Source: Clostridia bacterium (lineage in GTDB: Bacteria > Bacillota > Clostridia > UBA1381). Taken from it: a DNA stretch of 64,000 nt. The stretch is taken from contig CAADTH010000034.1 of the NCBI GenBank assembly GCA_900751885.1, positions 62,001-126,000 of the forward strand, read 5' to 3'. This document shows, one piece after another, positions 1-9,557 of this stretch (positions within the stretch are counted from its first letter, which is position 1; each line of letters starts with the position of its first letter). The notes beneath the pieces were generated by a model. It worked only from the letters and a program-made list of their open reading frames with translations. It was not told the origin of the DNA and did not search any database. The translations under genes were made by a program, and so were the position numbers.

Positions 1-1
1 T

Positions 2-2941
2 ATCTATGCCGACAATTTTGACATTAAAGGGAAAACCGCGACAATCACGGTTGACGCCGAGGTGAGAAATGAATCAGCGGCAAATAAGGATCTCACACTC
101 GAGGTGAATATTGTCGATCCGGACGGGAAACTGAAATGGTCGTTTGAAAGTGCAGCGAAAACGGTAGAAAAGGCATCTGACGCAGGAATCGTATATGCGA
201 CCACTGTAAAGGATACCGCGTATCAAACAGGCTCGGACGGCAGTGTGATAGGCGATAATGTGACGACATGGGAGACAGTTGACGTGGCGCATATCACGGC
301 AAGCTATGACGCGGAGGATGTACGTTTTTGGAATATCGACGATCCATATATGTATGATGTATATACCGTCATTAAGGACGAAGGCGGAAATGTGCTCGAT
401 GTACAGAAAAAGACGACAGGTTTCAGAAAGGTTTCGTATTCAAAGGATGACGGGCTTGAAATTAATGACCGCTACGCATGGCTGCCTGGCTATGCACAGC
501 GTGCAACCGATGAATGGGCTGTAATCGGTGTGGCAAATGACTGGATGAACGATTATGATATGGAGCTTTTGAAGCAAAGCAACGCAGACTTTATCCGCTG
601 GATGCACGTGGCGCCGAAGCCCGCAGAGGTTCGTTCGTCCGACAAATATGGCGTTGCCGTGGTATGCCCTGCGGGTGACAAAGAGGCGGATTCTTCCGGC
701 AGAGGATGGGCGCAGCGTGTAGAGGCGATGCGCGATGTTATGATTTATTTCAGAAACAATCCGTCCGTTATGTTTTGGGAAACAGGAAACAATGCGATTA
801 ATGTAGAGCATTCCAAAGAAATGATGCGGCTCAAAAATGCGCTCGACCCACATGGCATGAGATTTATCGGTTCGCGTTCCCTTCAGGATGCCAAGGCAAT
901 CGCGGAATCGGATTATGCCGGGACGATGCTTGGAAATCACGGAGAAAAAGCAAAGGCGGCGATGGATGCAAACGGCAAATGGGGACCGATTATGGAAACC
1001 GAGTATAACCGTGAGGAAGCACCGAGACGTGTATGGGACGATTTTTCGCCGCCGGACTATGACTATGTCAATAAATATCTCGGCCCGGGAGCGGGAAAAA
1101 CGAACTATTATGATATATGGGATATGACGCAGGAGGATTTGTCAATTTCAGCCGTAAAATCCTATTCGAAATACTATAACGAACGTGTCGGGGGAGCGGC
1201 TGGAACCAATATCTATTCGGCAGCTGCCATGATGGTATGGTCAGATTCCAATATGCACAATCGTAATTCAGCTTCTGAAAACTGCCGTACGTCGGGACGT
1301 GTCGATCCGGTGCGTCAGACAAAGGACAGCTTCAACGCAGTCAAGGCGGCGCAGTCAGATGTGCCGGCGGTAGATATTCTTGGTCACTGGTCCTATCCAG
1401 AGGTAAGTGACAGCACCTATAATTATTTTGATAAATCGTCTAAAACAGTGAATGGGATAACATATGAGGTATATGACAAATCAAAGAAATTAAAGCGCGA
1501 CCCAACGAAGAAAACCGTTTATGTTGTCGGTTCAGCTGATGTGGAAAAGGTAGAGCTGTACCGCGTGACAGGAGGAAAAGAGGAGCTTATCGGGACGTGT
1601 GATGTGCCACAAAACACATTTGTTTATAAGTTCGAGAACGTCGATGTAACAAAGGGCGATTCTGTCAAGGCTGTCGCATACGATGCCAGAAATAATGTGA
1701 TTACAAATGATGAAATTGAGAGAACGTATGACGCATATTCGTTGAAGCTAACGCCGGTCACCTCGGACAAGGGATGGAAAGCGGATGGTTCGGACATTGC
1801 ATTCTTTGATGTAGAGGTTGTGGACAAGAACGGCAATGTGTGTGCGCTGAACTATGATAAAATCAATTTCACCTACAGCGGTGAAGGCACATATTTAGGC
1901 GGATATAACGGCGGTATGGGCGAAGCTTGTTTCCAGAACAGCACGGAATCAGAGGGACTATCAAACTATTTTGGTGGAGCCAAGGATCAGGTGAGTACAC
2001 TGCATAAGGATTATGTGTATGCAGAGTGCGGTACAAACCGTATCTTTGTCAAATCAACAAGAAATGCAGGCACGTTTACATTGAATGCGACGCTCTGTGA
2101 CACTGAGGGCAAGGAAACGAAAATTAAGACAAGCGCATCTGTCACATCCTCAGCTGTAGCTATGACAGGCGGACTTACAGAAGTTATGCCGGCAAGACAG
2201 ACCTATACCTACGCGGCGACGGCTCCTGTAATAGAGTCGGCTCCGGGAATGGTTTCCGTGTCAGAGGAGTTTAACGTAGATTGGTCAAAGGCTGTGAAGG
2301 TAGAGAAGAAGGATGATACAGTTTACTACACTGTAACGCTCAACGGTGAGACATTGACGCTTCCTGTCAGTGCATACGAGGGACTGTCAAACAGTGTATT
2401 TGCGCCGGTTATGCCGATACTCGATGAGCTTAAAAAGCTTGGTGCGGATATTGAATATACGTATGATGACAAAACGAACCCAGATGATCCGAAGCTGACA
2501 GTGATTACTGGTGGAGGGTATGAACAGGGTGGTCATACCATGTGGTGTCATCCGTCAGAGACGATTCTATGGGTTGACGGAGACAGTGACCTTCCAAACG
2601 ATATGCCGTTTATCAAGGACGGAGAATTTTGCTTTGAAATAGCGATGATTCTCAAATATGTCGACGGCGTGACAACCTCACAGGATACCGATAATCTCAC
2701 TTTTAGTATTACTTATGGAAATTCCATTACGGTAAAACCAATCAGTGAGGGCACGGCAGTGGCAGAGATTACAATCAATAATAAACCAAATGATGCCGTG
2801 GCGTATGCAGCAAAATATGAGAATGGCGTGCTGAAAAATGTGAAGATTGTAAACAGTGGTGATCAGATAGCATTTATGCCAGATAAGGTATTTTTGTGGG
2901 ATACGAACATGGTTCCACTGGCAAAGTGGGAAAAACAGTAA
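2..2941 (+). CDS. Glycoside hydrolase family 2-like secreted enzyme, 5' end outside window
   Basis: The reading frame is open from the first bases, so the start and any signal peptide lie to the left; a GTG at 62 is internal. The visible 979 residues hold a GH2 immunoglobulin-like domain, a TIM barrel, and several C-terminal beta-sandwich domains ending in a short module with FLWDTNMVPL. GH2 enzymes remove beta-linked galactose, glucuronate or similar residues from side chains. The barrel has the family's NPSVMFW strand, but the usual G-N-E acid/base motif reads ETGNN (Asn-Asn at 788-793). A nucleophile-like Glu lies in the sequence METEY (codon 1001-1003). The protein may use another residue, for example the Glu just after the Trp, or may be inactive. 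It ends 15 bases before the next gene, and the pair probably forms one operon. Family is likely; substrate is unknown. Confidence 0.8.
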   Translation: MYADNFDIKGKTATITVDAEVRNESAANKDLTLEVNIVDPDGKLKWSFESAAKTVEKASDAGIVYATTVKDTAYQTGSDGSVIGDNVTTWETVDVAHITASYDAEDVRFWNIDDPYMYDVYTVIKDEGGNVLDVQKKTTGFRKVSYSKDDGLEINDRYAWLPGYAQRATDEWAVIGVANDWMNDYDMELLKQSNADFIRWMHVAPKPAEVRSSDKYGVAVVCPAGDKEADSSGRGWAQRVEAMRDVMIYFRNNPSVMFWETGNNAINVEHSKEMMRLKNALDPHGMRFIGSRSLQDAKAIAESDYAGTMLGNHGEKAKAAMDANGKWGPIMETEYNREEAPRRVWDDFSPPDYDYVNKYLGPGAGKTNYYDIWDMTQEDLSISAVKSYSKYYNERVGGAAGTNIYSAAAMMVWSDSNMHNRNSASENCRTSGRVDPVRQTKDSFNAVKAAQSDVPAVDILGHWSYPEVSDSTYNYFDKSSKTVNGITYEVYDKSKKLKRDPTKKTVYVVGSADVEKVELYRVTGGKEELIGTCDVPQNTFVYKFENVDVTKGDSVKAVAYDARNNVITNDEIERTYDAYSLKLTPVTSDKGWKADGSDIAFFDVEVVDKNGNVCALNYDKINFTYSGEGTYLGGYNGGMGEACFQNSTESEGLSNYFGGAKDQVSTLHKDYVYAECGTNRIFVKSTRNAGTFTLNATLCDTEGKETKIKTSASVTSSAVAMTGGLTEVMPARQTYTYAATAPVIESAPGMVSVSEEFNVDWSKAVKVEKKDDTVYYTVTLNGETLTLPVSAYEGLSNSVFAPVMPILDELKKLGADIEYTYDDKTNPDDPKLTVITGGGYEQGGHTMWCHPSETILWVDGDSDLPNDMPFIKDGEFCFEIAMILKYVDGVTTSQDTDNLTFSITYGNSITVKPISEGTAVAEITINNKPNDAVAYAAKYENGVLKNVKIVNSGDQIAFMPDKVFLWDTNMVPLAKWEKQ

Positions 2942-2956
2942 GGGAGGTCTGAGCGA

Positions 2957-5794
2957 ATGATTAAAAAAATAGTAGCGATATTACTGGCTTCATCTATGAT
3001 ACTATCAGCAGCACCGCTTGCGGTGTTTGCTAATGAGCCTGCAGGCGATGTTTTAGATGCGATTGTGAATGCTGATGACGCAAGCTTTGAATCAGCGGTT
3101 GAGGATTTGGGTGAGATTGAAGAGCCAATCGTGGAAGACGAAGAAGCGTTGCCCGAGGCCCCGGAAGAAGAGAGCGAGCCGGAGCATAATATGGGAGTGG
3201 ATTCGCCTGATATGCCGCTGCAGGAAGCGACATTCAATCCGCAATATGATATTATGAAAATTGACAATAAGTTCAATAGTGAAACAAATACGGGCGCACC
3301 GGATGGAAGTGCTTATAAGGTTTCAAACGGTACGGATAAAATATGGGATGCCAAAAACATAGATTTAAAATCAAATTATTATTTATCAGTTGATTTCAAG
3401 CTTCCAGCGGGCGTGGAAGGAAATCAGATTATGATGACAAACGGAAAGGATGTCGGACCGCAGTTTTCAGTAAGAGATGGGAAATTGTGTAATCAGGTAA
3501 ATAGTAGTAGTTTTCCATCTTTATATGATAATTTTGATGTCAGCAAATGGTATAAGCTGGAGCTTGAGGGACGCATGATGGTAGTTGGATCCGTCACATC
3601 CTTTACGCTCTATGAGTATGATGCCAGCGGAAATGCAACGCAGGTCGCACATTCTAATTCATTGACCCTGCGTAATTTCAGCGAAACCGGCAAAAAAACA
3701 TATGGCTATACGACTTTGACAGAGGGCGTATGCTATGATAATGAATACGCGGTACAGGAATATCCGGATTCTGTTGTACTGACAGAGGCAAATGGTTTAT
3801 CAGAGGTTACCGGCGGAGATTCCTTACAGTTTACAGTGTCAGCGCAAAGAAACAGCACATCACAAAATCTGACACAGCCTGACATCACGTGGTCAATTGC
3901 AGGTGTGAAGGAGGGCGAGGAGGACTACATAAAAATCGACGACAACAGATTGACGGTAAATGCGCTTGCGTCAGACCAGGATATCGTGTTAAAAGCAACA
4001 GCCGAATCGAACGGCAATCCGTACGCTGAATATCCGGTAACAGTCCATAAGAGAGACATTTCCGGTGAGCTGTTTGATGCTATTACAGTGTCAGGCAGTG
4101 GAACAATAGACGCCGGTTCAAGCGAGAGTTATACCTTTGCGGCAACAAAGAATGGGGTAGATGTCACTTCGACGCTTGGGGATGGGGATGTCAAATGGCA
4201 CATCATGGACTCCACAGGTGCGAGAGTTCTCGGAAACCGGTATATTACGGCAGAAAATGGCGTTGTTACGGTTGATAAAGATGTGTTGGGTCAGGATATT
4301 CGTGTACGTGCGTCCACAACTAGTGGTTATGTTTATGGCGAAACAGTTGTAGCGATAAACGGCAAATCAACAGAAACAATCATTCAATCGGATGCCTGTG
4401 AGGAAAAAGTGCAGGATAACAAGGCTTTTGTACGGCAGGGATCTTGGGATGGGTCCTCCTACTATGTGAAAAACACAACCGATGATTTTCTGACATCAGG
4501 AACGCTGAAAGACACCTCCACCGGAGGAGACGTACTGATAAGCATGGATTTGAAGTTTATGAATGCGACAGGATCGGGTATTACGACAATTAGACGGGAT
4601 GGCGGAACAGGTTTATGGCTTTGCAGTCATAACGGTCTTTTGGCGGCGCAGACGGGTAACACGGCATACAATGACTTGAAGGCAAATGGCGCAGCCTATT
4701 CTCTAGACCCAGAGGCATGGTATCATATTGAGCTGATGTTTAATACATCTAAACCGTCGCTTAACATCTGGAAATATAATGAAAATGGAGAAAAGGTCGA
4801 TAAGGCGACGTTTACATCAGCGGACGGGCTTGTATTTAGAAGCACACAGGGCTTTAACCGCGTAAAGCTGAATGGGGATACAGGTCTTGACAATTACAAG
4901 GTCTTATACCCTGATCCGACAGCGCTTGAAATTGTAGCCGATTCGAAAACGGTGCCGGCAGGAGCATCAGTAGCATTCGGCATTTCAGGAAGCCGTGAGG
5001 GACTTGCGATGCCGAATATTGCAATGCAGGCGGTAAATTGGGCTGTATATGACAGCAAAGATGTACTTCCAATAGAGGGCGACGATGTGACAATCACGGC
5101 AGGGGTTCTCACAACCAACGGGCTTACATTGCCGCAGACAGTTTATGTAAGGGCAATATCAACCAAAGATAAAAGTGTATATGCGTCTATTCCTGTCAGT
5201 ATTACTGCCGCGAATCAGTTTGAGATAACCAATGTTGGGTACGATGCAGAGGACGAAAGGCATTTGGTAAGAATTTTTGCAAATAAGCTTACGGATTATA
5301 AGAATGAGGTTGTATTTATTATGACCTTCTATGACTCAGAGGGTAAGCTGATAGGTTCTTATGCAAAAAAAGCCAATGCAAAAAATCTAAAAACTGGTGA
5401 GAATGAAATCACAATTGACTATACGCTGCCGGAGAGCTATGACAAACAGACAGGACAGGCAAAAATCATGGCTTGGACGTCTCTGACGACAAAAGAGGAG
5501 CCGGAGAGCGTTTCGGGCGAGTTTGCAGCAACGTATGCAAATGGAACTATCACACTTGTAAACCTGCCTACAGTATCAGGAAAGGTGACAGCTGCTGTCT
5601 ATTATCCTGAAGTGAAGGACGGGGACCTTACCGGTGATACATCGACCAAGATAGTGTATGTGTCTCAATCGGAGGTTGCAATAAACTCAATCGCAGTTCC
5701 AAATCTTGCTCCTGGAACCTATACGGTAGCTATCGGTGGAATTGAGGTGGATGGTAAATACTCAGTGCACAGAGCAGAATTCACTGTTGAATAA
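2957..5794 (+). CDS. Secreted LamG-like/Ig-like multidomain protein, no catalytic domain recognised
   Basis: This 945-residue protein begins with a clear signal peptide (MIKKIVAILLASSMIL, then APLAVFA). An acidic low-complexity stretch rich in Glu and Pro follows (about 45-80). Two concanavalin-like (LamG-type) beta-sandwiches come at about 100-260 and 475-640, marked by WYKLELEG and WYHIELMF. Ig-like domains follow each of them. Near the C terminus, about 755-855, is a divergent copy of the module that ends FLWD...M.P in neighbouring enzymes, here MAWTSLTTKE. I see no glycosidase, lyase or esterase motif and no sorting signal. A carbohydrate-binding or adhesive role is an inference from the folds and from co-transcription with the GH2-like gene 15 bases upstream. 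The ribosome site AGGGAGG precedes the ATG at 2957. Confidence 0.75.
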   Translation: MIKKIVAILLASSMILSAAPLAVFANEPAGDVLDAIVNADDASFESAVEDLGEIEEPIVEDEEALPEAPEEESEPEHNMGVDSPDMPLQEATFNPQYDIMKIDNKFNSETNTGAPDGSAYKVSNGTDKIWDAKNIDLKSNYYLSVDFKLPAGVEGNQIMMTNGKDVGPQFSVRDGKLCNQVNSSSFPSLYDNFDVSKWYKLELEGRMMVVGSVTSFTLYEYDASGNATQVAHSNSLTLRNFSETGKKTYGYTTLTEGVCYDNEYAVQEYPDSVVLTEANGLSEVTGGDSLQFTVSAQRNSTSQNLTQPDITWSIAGVKEGEEDYIKIDDNRLTVNALASDQDIVLKATAESNGNPYAEYPVTVHKRDISGELFDAITVSGSGTIDAGSSESYTFAATKNGVDVTSTLGDGDVKWHIMDSTGARVLGNRYITAENGVVTVDKDVLGQDIRVRASTTSGYVYGETVVAINGKSTETIIQSDACEEKVQDNKAFVRQGSWDGSSYYVKNTTDDFLTSGTLKDTSTGGDVLISMDLKFMNATGSGITTIRRDGGTGLWLCSHNGLLAAQTGNTAYNDLKANGAAYSLDPEAWYHIELMFNTSKPSLNIWKYNENGEKVDKATFTSADGLVFRSTQGFNRVKLNGDTGLDNYKVLYPDPTALEIVADSKTVPAGASVAFGISGSREGLAMPNIAMQAVNWAVYDSKDVLPIEGDDVTITAGVLTTNGLTLPQTVYVRAISTKDKSVYASIPVSITAANQFEITNVGYDAEDERHLVRIFANKLTDYKNEVVFIMTFYDSEGKLIGSYAKKANAKNLKTGENEITIDYTLPESYDKQTGQAKIMAWTSLTTKEEPESVSGEFAATYANGTITLVNLPTVSGKVTAAVYYPEVKDGDLTGDTSTKIVYVSQSEVAINSIAVPNLAPGTYTVAIGGIEVDGKYSVHRAEFTVE

Positions 5795-5852
5795 ATTTAA
5801 AGTGAACGTCGCATCCGAAAGGTTTGAGCTGATGAACGATACAAAAGCCACC

Positions 5853-5888
5853 GCTGAATCTGTACAGATTTAGTGGTGGCTTTTTTTT
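5853..5888 (+). terminator. Rho-independent terminator
   Basis: A GCCACC...GGTGGC stem extended by about ten further pairs has a tiny loop and is followed by eight T residues. It closes the two-gene unit upstream. Confidence 0.9.
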
Positions 5889-5907
5889 ATAAGTCTACAA
5901 TAGTTCA

Positions 5908-5936
5908 TTGTAATCGGAATATCAGGATGGTATAAT
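5908..5936 (+). promoter_or_regulatory. Sigma-A-type promoter of the GH2 gene at 5971
   Basis: TTGTAA (5908-5913) and TATAAT (5931-5936) are separated by 17 bases. The box lies 35 bases before the chosen start, so the leader is short. Confidence 0.75.
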
Positions 5937-5970
5937 AGAGCATATAAAACAAATAAAAGAGGTGTATACA

Positions 5971-8370
5971 GTGAGAGATAAAACAAGATTTGACACCGGC
6001 TGGAAATTTTTTTGCGGAGATATAGAGCCTCAGCAGCCTACGGACGGCTGGGGGGGAGCAAAGGCGCGGGCGTATTCGAAGGGTGCGGCGTCGGAAACAT
6101 TTGACGACTCCGAATGGCGCAATGTCGATTTGCCGCATGACTTTGTTTCCGAGGGAAATTACTGCTTTGATGACGGCAAAAAATCGGATATGGTCGATAT
6201 TCCAGAAATGGAGAGCATCGACAGCCGCCTGTTCGCGGGAGGTTGCCTTCCCGGCAGTGTGGCATGGTATAGAAAGAGATTCCAAATAGATAAGGATTGC
6301 AAAAATAAGCGGATTTATATTCATTTTGATGGGGTGTACCGAAACAGCACAGTATATGTCAATCAATATTTCGTGGGAACACATACAAGCGGATATGCAG
6401 GATTTTACTACGACATCACGGACTTTGTGAACATCGGCGGAGAGAACCTTATCGCGGTGCGCGTCGATGCAACGGAGCGCGAGGGCTGGTGGTATGAGGG
6501 TGGTGGAATATACCGACATACATGGCTGGAAATCGCGGACAGCATACATATTGAACCGAATGGATTGTTTGCATGTGCAACGGCGGACTTGCAGAACAAA
6601 AGCGCTGTGGTTGAGATGAGCTATGGGATTCTTAACCGGTATTTTGAGGAAAAACATGTGCGAATCGAAGCGGAAATTAAGGATGACAGCGGACAAGTGA
6701 TTGCAAAAGCGGAACGCACGGTAGCCATAGGTGAATGGGACAGGGGGCAGTACTCCGAAACCATGTCGATTGAACACGCACAGCTCTGGGATTTAGAGAA
6801 TCCGTATTTATACAATGCGTCGGTGCGCCTTTATTTGGACGGGTGTGTGTGTGATGAATACAGCGTTTTGTTCGGTGTGCGTGATATTCGCTTCGATGCG
6901 GACAGCGGTTTTTATCTGAATGGAAGCCATATCAAAATCAAGGGGCTGTGCTGTCACCATGACCATGCGGGAGTGGGGATTGGCGTGCCGGACAGTGTGA
7001 ATGAATACAGAATAGAGCGCATGAAGAGCATGGGAGCAAACGCGGTGAGAATTTCGCATTATCCAGCAACACCAGAGCTTCTTGACATTTGCGACAGGGT
7101 AGGAATGCTTGTGTTTTCCGAGACGCGCCGGATGTCAAGCGCGCCGGAGGACATTGAGTGCCTGAGGGCAATGGTCAAGCGCGACAGGAACCATCCGTCC
7201 ATCTTTCTGTGGGGAATCGGCAATGAGGAGATTTTTTCCCAGCACCGCCCTGAAACCGCGCGGACAACCCTTACAATGAAGGCGGAAATCAAACAGCTCG
7301 ATTCCTCCCGTCCAGTCACGTCGGCAGTTGTATGCTGGGATGGCGAGCAGAGGTTCGACAATGCCAAAAACTATGTAGATGTCACAAAAAACCTTGATAT
7401 TATGGGCTTCAACTATTGTATGCAGGCATGGGACGATTACCATGAGCGCATGCCTCATCAGCCGGTTATCATAACCGAGGATGCTTCCAACAGCGGCACG
7501 CGCGGCTGTTACAGCACGGATGAGAGCAAAGGACAATATTGTGTCTTGGATGATGAAAATGAACGCAAATGTGAGTCTAATAAAAAAGCAGTAAAGAAGG
7601 ATGTTGGGGAAAAGTCATGGAAGGCAGTTGCCGAAAGGGACTATCTCGCAGGCGTGTTCGTCTGGACCGGCTTTGATTACCGAGGTGAGCCGACACCGCT
7701 GAAATATCCGGCAGTGTATTCACAATTTGGTGTTTTTGATTACTGCGGCTTTCCAAAGGATAATTTCTATTATTATAAAAGCTGGTGGAAGGGCGGAGAT
7801 GTCCTGCACATATTCCCTCACTGGAACCCACAGGGGAAGGACGGAAAAACCAATGTATACTGCTACAGCAATTTTGATGAGGTTGAGATTTTTGTAAATG
7901 GGAAAAGCTATGGCAGAAAGACAATGGAAAAGAATTGGTATCTGACATGGGACAACGTTACCTATGAACCGGGATGCCTCGTGGCTAAGGGCTACAGAAA
8001 CGGTGTGGAAGCTATAGAAAAAACAGTGAAAACGACGGGTAAGCCGTATCAAATATCAATGGAGCCATACCGCAATCGAATCGGTGCGGAGGATACCGCA
8101 ATCATAACTATCAGCATTCTTGATGAAAATGGTCTAATCGTTCCCGACGCGGATAATGAACTGCATTTTGAAATTGACGGCGGTATGCTTTTGGGCACAG
8201 GGAATGGAAATCCAGGCGACCATGCAAGCGAGAACATTCCGATAAGACGTGCATTTAATGGTAAATGCCAATTGCTAGTAAAAGAAAATAAGCACAGTCA
8301 CATAAAAATTGCTGCACGGTCAGAGGGACTTGTGAGTGCAGATTGCAGCATTTTTGTCAAGGACAGATGA
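5971..8370 (+). CDS. Cytoplasmic GH2 glycosidase (beta-galactosidase-like)
   Basis: The product is 799 residues and has no signal peptide, so it should act inside the cell on imported oligosaccharides. The start is taken as GTG 5971 because AGAGGTG sits six bases ahead of it; the in-frame GTG at 5962 overlaps that ribosome site. The order is GH2 sugar-binding jelly roll (about 1-170, with WYRKRF and YVNQYFVGTH), Ig-like domain (180-290), TIM barrel (290-560) and a C-terminal domain resembling those called DUF4982 (from the segment WWKGGDVLHI on). The acid/base Glu lies in WGIGNEE and the likely nucleophile in VIITEDA, so catalytic residues appear intact. It stands alone between a promoter and a terminator. 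Beta-galactosidase is the most likely activity, but GH2 specificity cannot be read from sequence with confidence. Confidence 0.87.
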   Translation: MRDKTRFDTGWKFFCGDIEPQQPTDGWGGAKARAYSKGAASETFDDSEWRNVDLPHDFVSEGNYCFDDGKKSDMVDIPEMESIDSRLFAGGCLPGSVAWYRKRFQIDKDCKNKRIYIHFDGVYRNSTVYVNQYFVGTHTSGYAGFYYDITDFVNIGGENLIAVRVDATEREGWWYEGGGIYRHTWLEIADSIHIEPNGLFACATADLQNKSAVVEMSYGILNRYFEEKHVRIEAEIKDDSGQVIAKAERTVAIGEWDRGQYSETMSIEHAQLWDLENPYLYNASVRLYLDGCVCDEYSVLFGVRDIRFDADSGFYLNGSHIKIKGLCCHHDHAGVGIGVPDSVNEYRIERMKSMGANAVRISHYPATPELLDICDRVGMLVFSETRRMSSAPEDIECLRAMVKRDRNHPSIFLWGIGNEEIFSQHRPETARTTLTMKAEIKQLDSSRPVTSAVVCWDGEQRFDNAKNYVDVTKNLDIMGFNYCMQAWDDYHERMPHQPVIITEDASNSGTRGCYSTDESKGQYCVLDDENERKCESNKKAVKKDVGEKSWKAVAERDYLAGVFVWTGFDYRGEPTPLKYPAVYSQFGVFDYCGFPKDNFYYYKSWWKGGDVLHIFPHWNPQGKDGKTNVYCYSNFDEVEIFVNGKSYGRKTMEKNWYLTWDNVTYEPGCLVAKGYRNGVEAIEKTVKTTGKPYQISMEPYRNRIGAEDTAIITISILDENGLIVPDADNELHFEIDGGMLLGTGNGNPGDHASENIPIRRAFNGKCQLLVKENKHSHIKIAARSEGLVSADCSIFVKDR

Positions 8371-8401
8371 GCGTGGTGAGACGCTGAAATCATGCGGCAA
8401 T

Positions 8402-8450
8402 AAAAGAGGTCAGAATGGAAGCTGAACAGGCATCAATTCTGACCTCTTTT
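8402..8450. terminator. Bidirectional terminator between convergent genes
   Basis: AAAAGAGGTCAGAAT at 8402-8416 pairs perfectly with 8436-8450. The T run on one strand is matched by the A run on the other, so it can serve both the GH2 gene and the convergent AraC gene. Confidence 0.88.
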
Positions 8451-8485
8451 CATGTAGTCAATCACGAAAATACTGAAATAAAACG

Positions 8486-9334
8486 CTATAAATGCTTATT
8501 TTCATGATTTGAAAGTGACGTTACTTCGCTACGGTACACGGCCGGAGTACAACCCATCATCTTTTTAAAGGTGCGAATAAAATAGGAAGAGCTTTCGAAG
8601 CCGCATTCATTGGATATATAGGAAATGGTTTTTTTAGAATACCGGTCGGATAAGAAGCGGCAGGCATAATTTATCTTGAGCGTATTGATATATTGTATGA
8701 TGGTCATTCCCGTTTGATTTTTGAAGCTGCGGCAAAGATACCCCTCGGAAATAGCAAAGCGTTCGCAAAGCTCACCGATATGCTTTATTTCAGAAAAGTA
8801 CCTGTTAATATAGTCCATGATTTCGGATATCTTGGCGGATGAGCATGTTTTTGCGGTATTAATTTGCCGTGTGTCAGACATCGCAAGAGAGCATTCATAC
8901 AGGATATCCAATAGCTCACAGAGATACATAAATTTACGCTCGGTTTTTTCAGACACCATATGGGCAATGGCTTTGATGCGCGTCATGCTTCCGGTATCAA
9001 GTGAAATGACAGGCGTATCGAAGCATTTTAAAAGCTGTCTCTTAGCCTCCTTGGAGAAATGCCTGTCAAGAAACGTGTCAGAGAAATGAAAGCATATACC
9101 GCTGTATGGCGTATCGCCGTAGCTTTGATGAAGAGCAAGTGAGTGAAACAGTGCCGCGTCAAGGGGCTGTGTGCTGAAAAGCTTATCGTTGATGATTGTG
9201 GTACGGGTTCCTGTTTCAAGGATATATATCTCATACAGGTCGTGATACGTGAGTATCGGAATGGAGCATCCAGTGTCATTCGTTTCATATCTGACGTCAA
9301 AGTCAGTATGAATCAGTATTTTGCGCATATCCAT
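8486..9334 (-). CDS. AraC-family transcriptional regulator (1 of 4)
   Basis: The product is 282 residues. An N-terminal cupin-like sugar-sensing domain (about 10-150, with YEIYILETGTRTT) is followed by a C-terminal double helix-turn-helix (about 180-275) with the family signature around ISNECGFESSSYFIRTFKK and a terminal GCTPAVYR. I start it at ATG 9334 because GGGAG lies eight bases upstream; the in-frame ATG at 9349 has no ribosome site. It is a clear paralogue of the regulator at 24553-25362, sharing the segments YEIYIL, SGICxH and GCTPxxYR. It is convergent with the cytoplasmic GH2 gene and divergent from the secreted GH2 at 9558, which is its most likely target. The ligand is unknown; a monosaccharide or oligosaccharide from pectin is inferred from context. 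Confidence 0.93.
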   Translation of the reverse strand: MDMRKILIHTDFDVRYETNDTGCSIPILTYHDLYEIYILETGTRTTIINDKLFSTQPLDAALFHSLALHQSYGDTPYSGICFHFSDTFLDRHFSKEAKRQLLKCFDTPVISLDTGSMTRIKAIAHMVSEKTERKFMYLCELLDILYECSLAMSDTRQINTAKTCSSAKISEIMDYINRYFSEIKHIGELCERFAISEGYLCRSFKNQTGMTIIQYINTLKINYACRFLSDRYSKKTISYISNECGFESSSYFIRTFKKMMGCTPAVYRSEVTSLSNHENKHL

Positions 9335-9380
9335 ATTGCATTCTCCCATCCATAAGGCATTGTGTACTGCTTATACTTCT

Positions 9381-9408
9381 ATTATACAAAAGTGTGGGCA
9401 AAAATCAA
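9381..9408 (-). promoter_or_regulatory. Promoter of AraC gene 1
   Basis: On the - strand, TTGATT (9403-9408) and TATAAT (9381-9386) are 16 bases apart. Confidence 0.6.
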
Positions 9409-9435
9409 TCAAGTTTGTGCTTGTCGGGTCAGGAT

Positions 9436-9510
9436 TGTACTATGCTATTTTTTTGAGAGTCAATTTAGTGATATACAAAAGCATAGTCATTTTGATAAAA
9501 TTAGTACAAC
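9436..9510. promoter_or_regulatory. Nested inverted repeats between AraC 1 and the secreted GH2 gene
   Basis: TTGTACTA (9436-9443) is the inverse of TAGTACAA (9503-9510). The overlapping ACTATGCT (9440-9447) is the inverse of AGCATAGT (9481-9488). The sites lie in the divergent regulatory region, where an AraC dimer could bind. No clear consensus promoter for the 9558 gene is visible here, which fits an activator-dependent promoter. The role is inferred. Confidence 0.4.
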
Positions 9511-9557
9511 AAATGTCATAACAGAAAGGACAAACGAAAAGAATGGAGGAATGTGTT

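Noticed and set aside
2863..3276. Ser-rich - strand frame opposite the 2957 gene
   Set aside because: It is the complement of an acidic linker and signal peptide region and has no ribosome site.
5905..6777. 290-codon - strand frame opposite the cytoplasmic GH2
   Set aside because: It is antisense to a conserved enzyme, covers its promoter and has no start signal or family match.
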